DNA from: Bacteroidota bacterium
Lineage (GTDB): Bacteria > Bacteroidota > Bacteroidia > NS11-12g > UBA955
DNA length: 64,000 nucleotides
Assembly (NCBI GenBank): GCA_023957335.1
Contig: JAMLHC010000006.1
Location: 1 to 64,000, forward strand
Direction of reading: 5' to 3'
This document shows, in pieces, positions 15,505-23,786 of this stretch. The translations under genes and the position numbers were made by a program. The notes below the pieces were generated by a model that made no database searches, had not been told where the DNA came from, and saw nothing but the letters and a program-made list of their open reading frames with translations. Each line of letters begins with the position of its first letter. The stretch's first letter is position 1.

Positions 15505-18087
15505 ATGAAAAAATTATTACTCTCTTTTTTTTCCATCTGCTTATTCAGTTCCCCTTTATTTGCCAAACATGTGGATATTGAAACAGCAAGAAATGTAGGA
15601 CAAGGCTTTATTGCAAAGTATAGCAAAACCCCTGAACGCAGAGAAACTCCAACGCTCTCACTATCAAGCAAACCTACGTATGAGATTAACCAAACCACTC
15701 ATACTTTGTATTATATATTCAATGTTAATTCGACAGGATTTATTATTGTTGCTGGTGACGACAAGATAACACCCATCATTGCCTATTCCAACGAAGGCAC
15801 TTTCAACCCTTCTAATATTCCTTTCAGCGTAAAAGCTTGGTTAGAAGAATATAACGAGCAAATAAAAAACATTCTCTATAACAACATTCCCTCAAACCCA
15901 CAAATTGAACAGGAATGGCAAATTTATTCAGGCTCCGGTGTCCAGCCTACTGCTCCTGCAGGTGCTACCGCCACCAAAGTAGATCCTTTGGTAAAAACCA
16001 AATGGAATCAACGTCCTTATGTCAATGATATGTGTCCGGGAGGCTCTGTAACAGGCTGTGTAGCTACCGCAATGGCTCAGGTGCTCAAATTCTGGAACTA
16101 CCCTCCTACCGGCACAGGTTTCCACTCCTATAACCACAAATCTTATGGCAGTCTTTCAGCAAATTTCGGCAGCAGAACATACCAATGGGACTCCATGCCC
16201 AACTTGGTTAACAGTCCAAACAATGCAGTAGCTACATTGATGTATGATTGTGGTGTCAGTGTGAACATGAATTACAGCCCATCCTCAAGCGGTGCTTATG
16301 TAATTACTTCGCAAAGTCCTGTACAGAATTGTACTGAATACGCACTTAGAAACTACTTTGATTACAAGTCTTCACTTCAAGGAGTTGTCAGAAGTAGTTA
16401 TAGCGAAGCACAATGGATAGCAGCTCTCAAAAAAGAGCTTGATGAAGGACGTCCTATTATTTATGCCGGATTTGGCTCCGGTGGCGGACACTGTTTTATA
16501 TGTGACGGCTATGATGAAGCAGGTTTATTTCATTTTAACTGGGGCTGGGGAGGTTCTTATGATGGTTATTTCTCTATCAACGCATTGAATCCATCCGGTG
16601 TTGGTACGGGAGGAGGAACCGGAGGTTTCAATTCCGGACATCAAGCTATTCTTGGGGTAGAGCCAACAGACGGAACAGGGCTAAACAAAAATACCCGATT
16701 GGAACTCAATGCGGTTATTACCGCTCCCGACACCGCAATTTGGTTTAAGAGCCAATTTCAAGTTTCTGTCAGTATCAAAAATTTTGGTATCAGCAATTTT
16801 TCAGGCAAATTGGGTGCTGCCATTTTTGATAAAAACATGCAATTCTTATCTTTCATAGATAGTACAAATGCATCCATTAAAAACGACAGCAGTTTTGCTG
16901 CCTTATTTAAAAATAAAGGAAGTGCCGCTTATGTTCCCGGAAATTATTTTGTGCAAATATTTTACAAAAAAACGGATGGTGGTTGGACGATAATTGGCGA
17001 CAGTTTGTTCGCAAATTCAGCACAAATTCAGTTCAAATTCTCCTCAGATGAAATCGAGACTAATTCAAACTTTGTTATCACCGGAGACAAACTTGTCCTG
17101 AGTGAGAGTGCTAATATTGCTGTAAGCGTTAAGAACAGCAGCGATTTTGCCACTTTTGTAGGCACATACAGAATCAGTCTATCCAATTTAGACGGCTCAT
17201 TAGCACAAACAATTGGCACATCAACAGAAGCGGGTGTTTTCCCTGATGCAAACAGAAATCTTAATATTTCGGGAATTATCAGCGTTCCTCCCGGTACATA
17301 TTTAATGGATGTGTCATACAAATACCAAGGTTCTCCTCAATGGTACTATGCCGGAAGCACTAATTTTTCAAATCCTATTTATGTGAAAGTAATCTCACCC
17401 ATTCTTTCACCTGACAAATATGAAAACAACGACAGCATTGGTGCTGCCTATCTCCTGCCGGTAACATTTTCCGGACTCACTGCCAAAGTGAAATCAAGCG
17501 AATCCAATATACACATTGGCACAGACAATGATTTCTATAAAATCAAACTACCCGCAGGAAATAACTATACTGTCAAGGCGCGACTGCAAGACTCATACAG
17601 CAGTGATGACGGCAACGATTATTATGTGGACGCACTCTTCTCCTATTCTTTAGACAGCATTACTTGGACAGAAACTTATGACGATGTGATGCCCGGTCAG
17701 ATTGTGTTGGATAATAACCAAGGTGGCACTATCTATTTTCACGTTGCGCCATATTTCGAAGGCGAAAATGGAACCTATTTGCTTGATATCACAGTTGAAA
17801 AAGACGACAAAAGCAGTGTTCTTGCAATCCTTGCAGACGGCATAGTCAACTTGTATCCCAATCCTGCCAATTCTTACATTGTTGTAGATGTTAGCCAATA
17901 TCCTGAAAACATTGACAAAATTGAAATTTGGGATTTAACCGGCAAATTAATCAGCCAAACCACGGTTAACGGTTCTAACCGACTGATTGAGATACCTACC
18001 CTCCATATTCCAAACGGCATTTACCTGATTCAGACCAGCAGCCAGCATTATATTGACACAAAAAGATTAGTGATTTTCAAAGACTAA
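15505..18087 (+). CDS. C10 (streptopain-like) cysteine protease with T9SS sorting domain, copy 1
   Basis: 860 residues from ATG 15505; the upstream TTG at 15475 is rejected because the signal peptide MKKLLLSFFSICLFSSPLFA starts here. Residues ~20-130 form a Spi-type propeptide (FNVNSTGFIIVAGDD...IAYS). The papain-like C10 domain follows, with catalytic Cys185 in TGCVATAMAQ, His329 in GGGHCFICDGYD, and the HFNWGWGGSYDGYF signature. The middle contains Ig-like segments and a PPC-like domain. The last ~80 residues (NLYPNPANSYIVV...NGIYLIQ) are a type A T9SS signal. A secreted or surface protease, probably for protein degradation. Close paralogue of the gene at 23787. Confidence 0.92.
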   Translation: MKKLLLSFFSICLFSSPLFAKHVDIETARNVGQGFIAKYSKTPERRETPTLSLSSKPTYEINQTTHTLYYIFNVNSTGFIIVAGDDKITPIIAYSNEGTFNPSNIPFSVKAWLEEYNEQIKNILYNNIPSNPQIEQEWQIYSGSGVQPTAPAGATATKVDPLVKTKWNQRPYVNDMCPGGSVTGCVATAMAQVLKFWNYPPTGTGFHSYNHKSYGSLSANFGSRTYQWDSMPNLVNSPNNAVATLMYDCGVSVNMNYSPSSSGAYVITSQSPVQNCTEYALRNYFDYKSSLQGVVRSSYSEAQWIAALKKELDEGRPIIYAGFGSGGGHCFICDGYDEAGLFHFNWGWGGSYDGYFSINALNPSGVGTGGGTGGFNSGHQAILGVEPTDGTGLNKNTRLELNAVITAPDTAIWFKSQFQVSVSIKNFGISNFSGKLGAAIFDKNMQFLSFIDSTNASIKNDSSFAALFKNKGSAAYVPGNYFVQIFYKKTDGGWTIIGDSLFANSAQIQFKFSSDEIETNSNFVITGDKLVLSESANIAVSVKNSSDFATFVGTYRISLSNLDGSLAQTIGTSTEAGVFPDANRNLNISGIISVPPGTYLMDVSYKYQGSPQWYYAGSTNFSNPIYVKVISPILSPDKYENNDSIGAAYLLPVTFSGLTAKVKSSESNIHIGTDNDFYKIKLPAGNNYTVKARLQDSYSSDDGNDYYVDALFSYSLDSITWTETYDDVMPGQIVLDNNQGGTIYFHVAPYFEGENGTYLLDITVEKDDKSSVLAILADGIVNLYPNPANSYIVVDVSQYPENIDKIEIWDLTGKLISQTTVNGSNRLIEIPTLHIPNGIYLIQTSSQHYIDTKRLVIFKD

Positions 18088-18106
18088 AATCACGCAAACC
18101 AAATCC

Positions 18107-18152
18107 CTTTTTCAGCCGTGCTTGGTGATATTACCATGCACGGCTGAAAAAG
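18107..18152 (+). repeat. Perfect 15-bp inverted repeat (hairpin) after protease 1
   Basis: Arms CTTTTTCAGCCGTGC (18107-18121) and its exact reverse complement (18138-18152) flank a 16-base loop that can extend by TGGT/ACCA pairing. The stem is strong and lies 20 bases after the stop codon, so 3'-end formation or mRNA protection is likely. It is not a textbook terminator: no T-run follows on either strand; instead the T-run is on the 5' arm. Confidence 0.6.
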
Positions 18153-18362
18153 AAGGTAATAGTATTTTAACACTTCTGTACTATTATATTTTCAGGAATA
18201 TAGAAATCGCAATTCTCATTCATAGTAGAAATTAATTTAAGAAACCAAAAATTCAATGTTAAGTTTGCAAAACAATTGTGGCTTGAATTTTTATGTTCTT
18301 GTTTATAATAAGTTACAAGATAAATTTTCACGACAGAAGGCTTATCACTATCTTATAAAATA

Positions 18363-18370
18363 TAATTTTG
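18363..18370 (+). promoter_or_regulatory. Putative -7 element (TAATTTTG) of DUF1697 gene
   Basis: Exact TAnnTTTG match 55 bases before the ATG at 18426; a second match is at 18260-18267. Confidence 0.3.
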
Positions 18371-18425
18371 TTTGTGAATTACTATATTCACATACTTCCC
18401 AAATCAGCAAGTAGAACCATATACA

Positions 18426-18986
18426 ATGAAAAATGAACCAATGCCAACATACATTTCAATTTTAAGAGGTATAAATGTAAGTGGACAAAAATTAATCAAA
18501 ATGGATGTTTTAAAAAAGATGTATGAGAAACTAACATTTGAAAATATCAGGATCTATGTTAAAAGCGGAAATGTTATTTTTTCTTCAAATGAAAAAGAGC
18601 CGAAAAAGCTAGAGAAAATAATCTCAACTAAAATTAAAACTGAATTAGGATTTGATGTTCCTGTTATTGTCTTAACTGTAAAAGCTTTGGAAAACATTAT
18701 TCAGAAAAACCCGTTCGCAAAAGATGCTTTGAAAGATGTTTCATTTTTACACGTTACGTTTTTGGCTGACAGACCGGAACACTTTAATAAAGAGATTATC
18801 ATCGAAAAATGCTTATCTAATGAAGAAATTGAGTTTTCGCCCAATGCAATTTATCTTTATTGTCCAAATGGATATGGTAAGACAAAGCTTAATAATAGTT
18901 ATTTAGAAGCTAAACTAAACGTAACAGCTACAACACGCAATTGGAAAACTACAAACGAACTTTTTAAATTAGCTACATTAATATAA
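18426..18986 (+). CDS. DUF1697 family protein
   Basis: A 186-residue cytoplasmic protein of the DUF1697 family: the N-terminal YISILRGINVSGQKLIKM and IRIYVKSGNVIFSS blocks are characteristic, and the C-terminal ...TTRNWKTTNELFKLA matches the family end. Full length. An ATG five codons downstream (18441, MPTYIS) is the usual family start and may be the real one. Biochemical role is not established for the family. It lies alone in the accessory segment between the two C10 proteases, AT-rich like its surroundings. Confidence 0.85.
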   Translation: MKNEPMPTYISILRGINVSGQKLIKMDVLKKMYEKLTFENIRIYVKSGNVIFSSNEKEPKKLEKIISTKIKTELGFDVPVIVLTVKALENIIQKNPFAKDALKDVSFLHVTFLADRPEHFNKEIIIEKCLSNEEIEFSPNAIYLYCPNGYGKTKLNNSYLEAKLNVTATTRNWKTTNELFKLATLI

Positions 18987-19250
18987 CAAGCAAATACATA
19001 CCACTCTCAACTCTATCAACAAAAGCAAGACAATTCGTAAAACTCACACTTATCAATTGAAAACGTCATTACTTACCGCAACTGCAAAAAGCATAGAATT
19101 ACATGTAATTTACAAAGTAAAAATTAACATTAATGCTGTTTATATAACTAAAATTTAGGCTAAAAAGTCCACATCAAATCACTAAACAATGAAAGTGACA
19201 GAGAATTAATAATGACTGCCATGCAAAATTCAGACGATTACAATATAACT

Positions 19251-19907
19251 TTACTCCTTTTCCACTAACAGCCTTTCACAAACCGTTTGGCTTAAAGTTT
19301 CTGATAAACGTTTACCATAGCTGACAACCATTGTATTATCAAATGGTTCAACCGATATTATTTTTAACATTAAACCTAAACTCAATTCCCGGCTGTTAAG
19401 AAAACTCAAAAAATCAGCAGTGGTATTGATTACCGCAGACAATTTGACCTTATCCCCAGCCCTACATTCACTCAAATTGCTGTATGCTACCCAAACCATT
19501 TTACCGTTTTTGTCGGGAATAGGCGAACCATGAGGGTCAAACTTCGGGAAACCAAGTAGTTCGTCCATTTTAGCAAAAAGTTCAGGTGACTTAATATGTT
19601 CAACCTGTTCGGCTATATCGTGAACTTGCTCCCAACCAAAGCCCATTTGCTCCACCAAAAACATTTCCGTAAGACGGTGCTTCCGAATAATCAATATAGC
19701 TTCTTTTTTTCCTTTATCAGTGAGCTTTAATGGCTTGTAACTTTCGTAATGCACTAATTTTTTGGATGCTAGTTTTTTCATCATACTGGTCACAGTAGGC
19801 ATTTTTATCTCTAAGTGTTTAGACAGTTCATTTACGTTAACTTCACCTTTATCAATAGATATAGAAAACAACGCTTTTAAATAATTTTCTTCTGTCAAAG
19901 AGTTCAT
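19251..19907 (-). CDS. DtxR/MntR-type metal-dependent transcriptional regulator with FeoA-like domain
   Basis: About 218 residues from ATG 19907 (MNSLTEENYLKALFS, the usual family start; an extension to 19940 is open). Residues ~1-60 are the winged-helix DNA-binding domain (VNELSKHLEIKMPTVTSMMKKL). Residues ~70-130 are the dimerisation/metal-binding region (HRLTEMFLVEQMGFGW, then HDIAEQVEHI supplying His/Glu ligands). The C-terminal ~70 residues look like a FeoA/SH3-like domain. Such proteins repress Fe or Mn uptake genes when metal is bound. It is divergent from the TonB receptor at 20022, which is the obvious target. Which metal it senses cannot be told by eye. Confidence 0.88.
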   Translation of the reverse strand: MNSLTEENYLKALFSISIDKGEVNVNELSKHLEIKMPTVTSMMKKLASKKLVHYESYKPLKLTDKGKKEAILIIRKHRLTEMFLVEQMGFGWEQVHDIAEQVEHIKSPELFAKMDELLGFPKFDPHGSPIPDKNGKMVWVAYSNLSECRAGDKVKLSAVINTTADFLSFLNSRELSLGLMLKIISVEPFDNTMVVSYGKRLSETLSQTVCERLLVEKE

Positions 19908-20021
19908 TTTACAAAAATACATATTGATTTTGGTTATCATCTAACTATTAAAAATATTATCAAAATATTATTGTTTGATTAGTCTAACTTTTTACTTTTG
20001 CAAGCTAAACAATAATGGCTG
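19908..20021. promoter_or_regulatory. Divergent promoter/operator region of regulator and TonB receptor
   Basis: The 114-base spacer has a plus-strand -7 element TACTTTTG (19993-20000) with a TTG 19 bases before it, and a minus-strand TATTTTTG (19919-19912) abutting the regulator's ATG. Between them lie a direct repeat AAAATATTAT (19951-19960 and 19962-19971) and a short dyad TTAGTCTAA (19979-19987), with another TCTAAC at 19940-19945. These are candidate DtxR-family operator parts (inference). Confidence 0.45.
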
Positions 20022-22334
20022 ATGCAAAATACAAAATATAACAGAACCCTTATTTTAGCAGTAACAATGCTGCTGGCAAGTATAGCAACACATGCACAAT
20101 CGGCCACCATAAAAGGTAAAGTAAGATTCGAAAATCAACCCGTAGAGTTTGCAAATGTGGTTTTGGGCGAAACTATCTATGGTTCGTCAACTAACACAAC
20201 CGGTGCATTTCTAATACAAAATATTCCTGCGGGAACATATAAGGTAACAGTTACTGCGATTGGTTTTGACATATCTGAAAAGACGATCACACTTACAGAG
20301 TATGAAACAAAATCTGTTGATTTCGACTTAGTTTCCAATCACTTGTCATTGGGCGAAGTAGTAATATCAGGAACAATGAAAGAAGTATCTAAATTGGAAA
20401 GCCCTGTCCCTGTTGAAGTTTATAGTGCTAAATTTTTTAAAGCAAATCCTACCTCGTCCATTTTTGATGCTTTACAAAATGTAAACGGTGTACGTCCTCA
20501 AATAAATTGCAATGTTTGCAACACTGGCGACATTCATATCAATGGTTTGGAAGGTCCGTATACAATGGTCTTGATTGACGGAATGCCTATTGTAAGTGGA
20601 CTTTCTACAGTTTACGGTTTGCAAGGTATTCCGCAAGATTTGATAGAAAGAGTTGAGATTGTTAAAGGTCCTGCGTCCACACTGTACGGGAGTGAAGCGG
20701 TTGGCGGACTTATCAATATCATTACTAAAAAGCCTAACAATGCACCAATCTTTTCAGCAGACATATATGGCACAACTTGGGGTGAACTGAACACTGACCT
20801 TGCAGGCAAATTCAATGCAAGCAAGAAAGTGCAATCTTTAATTGGTGTTAACTACTTTAATTATTCGCTTCCTATTGACAATAATAAAGACGGTTTTACG
20901 GATTTAACTTTACAAGACAGAATTGCTGTTTTCAATAAATGGAATTTCGAAAGAAAATACAATCGTATTTTCACATTGGCAGGTCGCTATATATATGAAG
21001 ACCGTTGGGGAGGAGAAATGAATTGGGCAAAGAAATACAGAGGCGGGAATGTAGTATATGGCGAAAGTATTTATACCAAACGTTGGGAAATCTTTGGCAC
21101 TTATCAATTGCCTGTCAAGGAAACAATTATGTTTCAGTTCAGTGCCAATGGGCACGACCAGAATAGTGCTTATGGCAAGATCACTTACATAGCAAAACAA
21201 TACATAGGTTTCGGACAACTGACTTGGAACAAGCGAGTAAAATGGAATGATATTTTTGTTGGTTCAACTTTCCGATATACCTATTATGACGACAACACAC
21301 CTGCAACTACTATGTTTGACACACTTGGCACAAAACAAAATCTGACTTCAAATACATATCTTCCCGGAGTATTTATTCAGGACGAAATCAGCATCAACGA
21401 GAATAACAAAGTACTTATTGGTATTCGCTACGATTACAATTCTATTCACGGTAGTATTGTTACGCCACGCTTTAATTACAAATGGAATTCAAAAAATAAA
21501 AATAATGTCATACGTATGAGTCTCGGAAATGGATATCGTGTAGCAAACGTATTTACCGAAGACCACGCAGCATTGACAGGAGCTAGAAAAATTGAATTTT
21601 TATCAGACCTAAAACCAGAAACTTCTTGGAATGGAAATATCAATTTTGTAAAAAAGATTTATGCAAAAATCAGGACATTTATTGGCATAGATGCATCTGT
21701 ATTCTATACTTATTTTACTAATAAGATTATTGCCGATTACGACACAGACCCAAATAAAATTATTTACGATAATTTGGACGGACACGCAATATCGCAAGGT
21801 ATTTCATTAAATCTTGATATTGCTTTCAAGAATGGGTTGAAATTTCTTTTAGGAGGTACATACATGGACGTTTACAGTATTAAGAATGATATAAAAACCA
21901 GACAGATGTTTACCGAACATGTAACAGGTGTATGGAATGCAGGATATACCATCAGAAAAATCGGACTTTCTTTTGACTATACAGGTAATGTTTACAGCCC
22001 GATGCGCTTGCCTTTGTTAAGCAATTTTGACCCACGTAGCGAATATTCACCTTGGTACAGTATTCAAAACATCCAGATAACTAAGAAATTCACTAAAGGT
22101 TTTGAAGTGTATGGTGGTGTGAAAAACCTTTTGAATTGGACACCAAACAAACGAAATCCCTTTATCATAGCAAGAACCAACGACCCTTTTGACAAAGACG
22201 TGCAGTTTGATGCTAACGGACAAGCAATGGTTACACCAAACAATCCTTACGGACTGACGTTTGACCCTGCTTACGTTTATGCTTCCAATCAGGGTATCAG
22301 AGGCTTTTTGGGGATTAGATATACGTTTAAGTAA
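20022..22334 (+). CDS. TonB-dependent outer-membrane receptor
   Basis: 770 residues. A signal peptide ending near THAQS is followed by a carboxypeptidase-regulatory-like Ig domain (~27-105: IKGKVRFENQPVEFANV...GFDISEKTITL). Then comes the TonB plug (~120-240: ...INGLEGPYTMVLIDGMPIV, IERVEIVKGPASTLYGSEAVGGLINIITK) and a 22-strand-type barrel ending in aromatic LGIRYTFK. The plug contains a CNVC pair just before the INGLEGPY motif. Its divergent partner is a DtxR-type regulator, so a metal or metal-chelate substrate is likely (inference); siderophore, haem or free-metal chelate cannot be distinguished. The downstream small membrane gene has a strong ribosome-binding site and probably belongs to the same operon. 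Confidence 0.9.
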   Translation: MQNTKYNRTLILAVTMLLASIATHAQSATIKGKVRFENQPVEFANVVLGETIYGSSTNTTGAFLIQNIPAGTYKVTVTAIGFDISEKTITLTEYETKSVDFDLVSNHLSLGEVVISGTMKEVSKLESPVPVEVYSAKFFKANPTSSIFDALQNVNGVRPQINCNVCNTGDIHINGLEGPYTMVLIDGMPIVSGLSTVYGLQGIPQDLIERVEIVKGPASTLYGSEAVGGLINIITKKPNNAPIFSADIYGTTWGELNTDLAGKFNASKKVQSLIGVNYFNYSLPIDNNKDGFTDLTLQDRIAVFNKWNFERKYNRIFTLAGRYIYEDRWGGEMNWAKKYRGGNVVYGESIYTKRWEIFGTYQLPVKETIMFQFSANGHDQNSAYGKITYIAKQYIGFGQLTWNKRVKWNDIFVGSTFRYTYYDDNTPATTMFDTLGTKQNLTSNTYLPGVFIQDEISINENNKVLIGIRYDYNSIHGSIVTPRFNYKWNSKNKNNVIRMSLGNGYRVANVFTEDHAALTGARKIEFLSDLKPETSWNGNINFVKKIYAKIRTFIGIDASVFYTYFTNKIIADYDTDPNKIIYDNLDGHAISQGISLNLDIAFKNGLKFLLGGTYMDVYSIKNDIKTRQMFTEHVTGVWNAGYTIRKIGLSFDYTGNVYSPMRLPLLSNFDPRSEYSPWYSIQNIQITKKFTKGFEVYGGVKNLLNWTPNKRNPFIIARTNDPFDKDVQFDANGQAMVTPNNPYGLTFDPAYVYASNQGIRGFLGIRYTFK

Positions 22335-22340
22335 GGAGGT
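22333..22340 (+). promoter_or_regulatory. Strong Shine-Dalgarno (TAAGGAGG) before small membrane gene
   Basis: AAGGAGG lies directly after the receptor's stop and 5-6 bases before the ATG at 22346. Shine-Dalgarno sites are uncommon in this window and in the phylum, so it stands out; it supports the ATG at 22346 and translational coupling to the receptor. Confidence 0.6.
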
Positions 22341-22345
22341 TTTTT

Positions 22346-22675
22346 ATGTGGGAAACAAATTCGCTTTGGTTTGAAATTGCAATAGTAAGCATTACCATTG
22401 CTTTAGGTCATATTCTTTTGGGGCACTTTGAAGAACGAACGCCAAGAATACGAAAATTGATTAAGTACATAGTAACATTAATTGTGGTAGTCGGGCTATC
22501 CCTATGCTTTGGAAGAACAGTCGCACTTACTGTTTACTCTATTTTCTTCATTCCTGTTTTATACATACACGGAGTTTTGCTTCCCAAAAAAGGGATAAAC
22601 GGGTGGACAGGCGAACCCAAATCAAAATATTATGAATTTAGAAAATGGGACAAGGACATTTTTAAGGATGTGTAA
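22346..22675 (+). CDS. Small membrane protein downstream of TonB receptor
   Basis: A 109-residue protein with about three hydrophobic segments (roughly residues 7-25, 37-57 and 60-82) separated by a charged EERTPRIRKLIK loop, and a hydrophilic tail ending WDKDIFKDV. I do not recognise a family. It begins 11 bases after the receptor gene with a strong Shine-Dalgarno, so it is likely coexpressed with metal uptake. Possible roles include an accessory inner-membrane component of that uptake system; this is inference from position only. Confidence 0.7.
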   Translation: MWETNSLWFEIAIVSITIALGHILLGHFEERTPRIRKLIKYIVTLIVVVGLSLCFGRTVALTVYSIFFIPVLYIHGVLLPKKGINGWTGEPKSKYYEFRKWDKDIFKDV

Positions 22676-22949
22676 ACGTATTTAAATAAATTCTTGCTGA
22701 TAGTGGTAGTATGCTTACCGTATGCAGAATCTCAACCTTAGTCATTTGTCAAGCTTGACTACTTACAAAACATAACAAAGAAAAACATTGAACGCAAGCA
22801 ATGGAAAATTGCCCCGTTTGGATATTTGTGCTATTATTGAAATGTGCTTCGCACATCATCACTTGTGCCACCCTGCATTCGGCAATCCGTTGATAGTCAA
22901 CAACAAAAGACTCTGTACAAGTAATGAGATTGAAACTAATGTAGAAAAA

Positions 22950-23543
22950 ATGGATTCAAGGGAAAAATCATATAAGCATTTATATAACAAAGCTCAGACT
23001 GAATACGATTTGAGATGGCATCGGGAGTCTATTCCTTCATTACTAATTGATATTTTATCAAAAATGCCCGCAGGTTCTAATGTTCTTGATATTGGATGTG
23101 GAACCGGAGTGTATTCCTGTTACATGGCAGAAAAAGGATTTAATGTAACAGGCATTGATTTTATTGAACGAGCTATAGAGTTTGCAAAACATCGAGCTCG
23201 AGATAAAAATGTAGTTGTTGACTTTCAAAAAGTTGACATTGCCAAATGGGAAGCCAACAGAAAGTATCAGTTAATTTTTGATTCCGGTTGTCTGCATAGT
23301 ATGGATAAGGAGTATAGGGAAGTATATAAACAGAATATTCTTAAATTAGCTAACAATCAAACTATATACATTTTGTTGCACTTTGGCAGACGACATTTCC
23401 TTGACTTTAGCTTTGCCGGACCAAAACGTTATTCAAAACACAAGATTTTAGACTTTTTTAGTCCGGAATTTAAATTAAACACTTTTTTTATCGAACCTAA
23501 AAGTAAGGGACTGTTTCATTATCAATTTGTCAAAACCAATTAG
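22950..23543 (+). CDS. Class I SAM-dependent methyltransferase
   Basis: About 197 residues from the ATG at 22950 (MDSREKSYKHLYNKAQTEYDLRWH). The frame is open back to 22788, but that stretch (CAIIEMCFAHHHLCHPAF...) does not look like protein of this family and includes a small hairpin. Motif I VLDIGCGTGVYSCYMAE, acidic post-I residue in VTGIDFIERAIEFAK, and FDSGCLHSM mark a Rossmann methyltransferase. The family is broad (often annotated as tellurite-resistance/thiol-methyltransferase-like); substrate unknown. It stands alone in the accessory segment between the two C10 proteases. Confidence 0.82.
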   Translation: MDSREKSYKHLYNKAQTEYDLRWHRESIPSLLIDILSKMPAGSNVLDIGCGTGVYSCYMAEKGFNVTGIDFIERAIEFAKHRARDKNVVVDFQKVDIAKWEANRKYQLIFDSGCLHSMDKEYREVYKQNILKLANNQTIYILLHFGRRHFLDFSFAGPKRYSKHKILDFFSPEFKLNTFFIEPKSKGLFHYQFVKTN

Positions 23544-23752
23544 TGTAATAGTTAAAACCATTAAAATAAACCAACCTTCAATTCCACAAATTAATACGGA
23601 GGCAATAAAAGCACAAAATCCTTCGAAAAGCAGTTATAATGTTTTTCAACCGAGAAGTGTGTTATCATCAAGTACAACTATGAATCACAAATCTGAGTCT
23701 GTTTCTATTTTCAATGGAATGAAAAAAAAAAGTGAACGAAAAAGAATTCAAC

Positions 23753-23760
23753 TAATTTTG
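23753..23760 (+). promoter_or_regulatory. Putative -7 element (TAATTTTG) of C10 protease 2
   Basis: Exact TAnnTTTG match 26 bases before the ATG at 23787, similar in placement to the element before protease 1. Confidence 0.4.
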
Positions 23761-23786
23761 CTCATTCGTAATTAAATATTCATACT

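Larger units (their letters stand above)
18088..18425 (+). other. 338-base intergenic region between protease 1 and the DUF1697 gene
   Basis: Holds the long inverted repeat at 18107-18152 and, further on, two TAnnTTTG matches (18260-18267 and 18363-18370), either of which could drive the DUF1697 gene. The rest is AT-rich with no open frame I would support. It marks the left boundary of the segment lying between the two paralogous C10 protease genes. Confidence 0.5.

Noticed and set aside
18107-18152. Inverted repeat as a standard intrinsic terminator
   Set aside because: No T-run follows the stem on either strand; recorded only as an inverted repeat.
22788-22949. 54-codon N-terminal extension of the methyltransferase
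   Set aside because: Composition (CFAHHHLCHPAF) is unlike the family, it contains a small hairpin (ATGTGC TTC GCACAT near 22842), and a natural ATG with family-like sequence is at 22950.
23527-23775. 82-codon plus-strand frame after the methyltransferase
   Set aside because: Starts with TTG inside the methyltransferase 3' end, low-complexity Ser/Lys composition, no motif; more likely spacer before protease 2.
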